Positions 63,436-64,000 of a stretch of DNA of 64,000 nucleotides are shown one piece after another. Within the stretch, counting starts at the first letter, position 1, and every line of letters begins with the position of its first letter. This DNA comes from Chinchilla lanigera (Eukaryota > Chordata > Mammalia > Rodentia > Chinchillidae): positions 3,400,770 through 3,464,769 of the forward strand of contig NW_004955517.1 in the NCBI RefSeq assembly GCF_000276665.1, given 5' to 3'. The notes beneath the pieces were generated by a model that was not told the origin of the DNA, ran no database searches, and was given only the letters and a program-made list of their open reading frames with translations. The position numbers and the translations under genes are program-made.

Positions 63436-63929
63436 TAACCTGTAAAGAAGCTGAAGATAGAGGTTGAGAACATCTTTACAGACGAGCACCATTATCTGTC
63501 TTTCAATTTAATTTTTTACCCTGACATCCCAGAAGAAGTAGGACACGGGTAATCTGTTAGGTGCCATAGTCAGTCTTTGTTGTTGTGCATGCTATGTGTG
63601 TTGTATCAGATGTTGTTCATGCTGTATGACGTAAAGTTTTAGTGAGGCAACCTTAATACATCATGAAAGGAACTTACAGAGAAGGTTTTGCAGAGGTGAT
63701 GACTCAGTGATTTAGGAAACCTTTAAAAAGAAACATAACATAAACCCTGACTATGTAGAAACTTTCCACAGCCCTCTAAGCTCTAACGTACCTCAGAACC
63801 ATGGAAGAATGTGTGGAATCAATGGGTAACGTCCACAACACTCGGTCTGGCACACAAGGCCACTTGCAGTCTGGCTCAGACAGCTGTCCAGTCTCAATTT
63901 CTGTCTCTCCTTGCCCGAATTCTTTTTCA

Positions 63930-64000
63930 TTTTGCAGTATTGAGGATCAGACCCAGAACCTTCATTTACCCTTTTAAAATTTTGGGATGGGGCATCACTA
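63930..64000 (-). repeat. ID-like SINE remnant cut by window end
   Basis: CAGTATTGAGGATCAGACCC and AGAACCTTCA resemble the reverse complement of an ID-like element. The window ends before it can be followed. Confidence 0.5.

Larger units (their letters stand above)
43041..64000. other. Intergenic region downstream of FEZF2, no gene recognised
   Basis: No coding gene is supported in this 21-kb stretch on either strand. To about 47.5 kb it is GC-rich or motif-rich candidate regulatory DNA. Beyond that it contains MIR, L2, MER5-like and Tigger-like remnants, B1 and ID SINEs and CT-rich simple repeats. Positions 52.0-54.3, 58.0-59.3 and 62.2-63.0 kb show nothing recognisable beyond AT-rich unique DNA. 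In human the next genes toward this side are C3orf14 and PTPRG, which I do not see here. Confidence 0.65.

Overview
This is a mammalian, almost certainly rodent, genomic window. The evidence is two intron-containing vertebrate genes, CpG islands, and an interspersed repeat set that combines old mammalian elements (MIR, L2, L1M, MER5-like, Tigger-like) with rodent-type SINEs (B1-like 7SL elements, tRNA-derived ID-like elements and B1-dID composites). I saw no B2 elements, which argues against a mouse- or rat-like (muroid) rodent. A squirrel-related or castorimorph rodent is my guess, from SINE structure only. The gene order, CADPS then FEZF2 on the same strand, matches the conserved block on human 3p14.2.

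Layout. Positions 1-14,712 are intronic sequence of CADPS; I recognise no further exon there. The last two CADPS coding exons are at 14,713-14,817 and 18,178-18,357, and the likely 3' UTR ends near 19.4 kb. From about 19.4 to 33.1 kb is a repeat-rich intergenic stretch (L1 and HAL1-like remnants, L2, MIR, B1, ID). From about 34 kb GC content rises, with CpG islands and AT-rich, homeodomain-motif patches that look like FEZF2 regulatory DNA. FEZF2 has a non-coding first exon with its CpG-island promoter near 39.3-39.5 kb and coding sequence in four exons (39,882-42,617). It encodes a 458-residue repressor with an Eh1 motif, a polyglycine tract and six C2H2 zinc fingers, followed by a short 3' UTR (poly(A) signal 43,013). 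From 43 to 64 kb there is no recognisable gene: GC-rich, candidate regulatory DNA to about 47.5 kb, then old repeats.

The two genes do different jobs. CADPS (CAPS1) primes dense-core and synaptic vesicles for release in neurons and endocrine cells. FEZF2 is a transcriptional repressor that specifies forebrain and subcerebral projection neurons. Their adjacency is ancient synteny, not an operon-like link. The intergenic DNA around FEZF2 probably holds its enhancers. The strongest candidate is a cluster of SOX-type motifs about 7.5 kb downstream of the promoter, where the published Fezf2 E4 (SOX4/SOX11/SOX5-responsive) enhancer is expected. The most unusual non-genic observation is a stretch at 49,490-49,566 that looks stitched from two other local sequences joined at a 2-bp overlap, as in a templated-insertion repair event.
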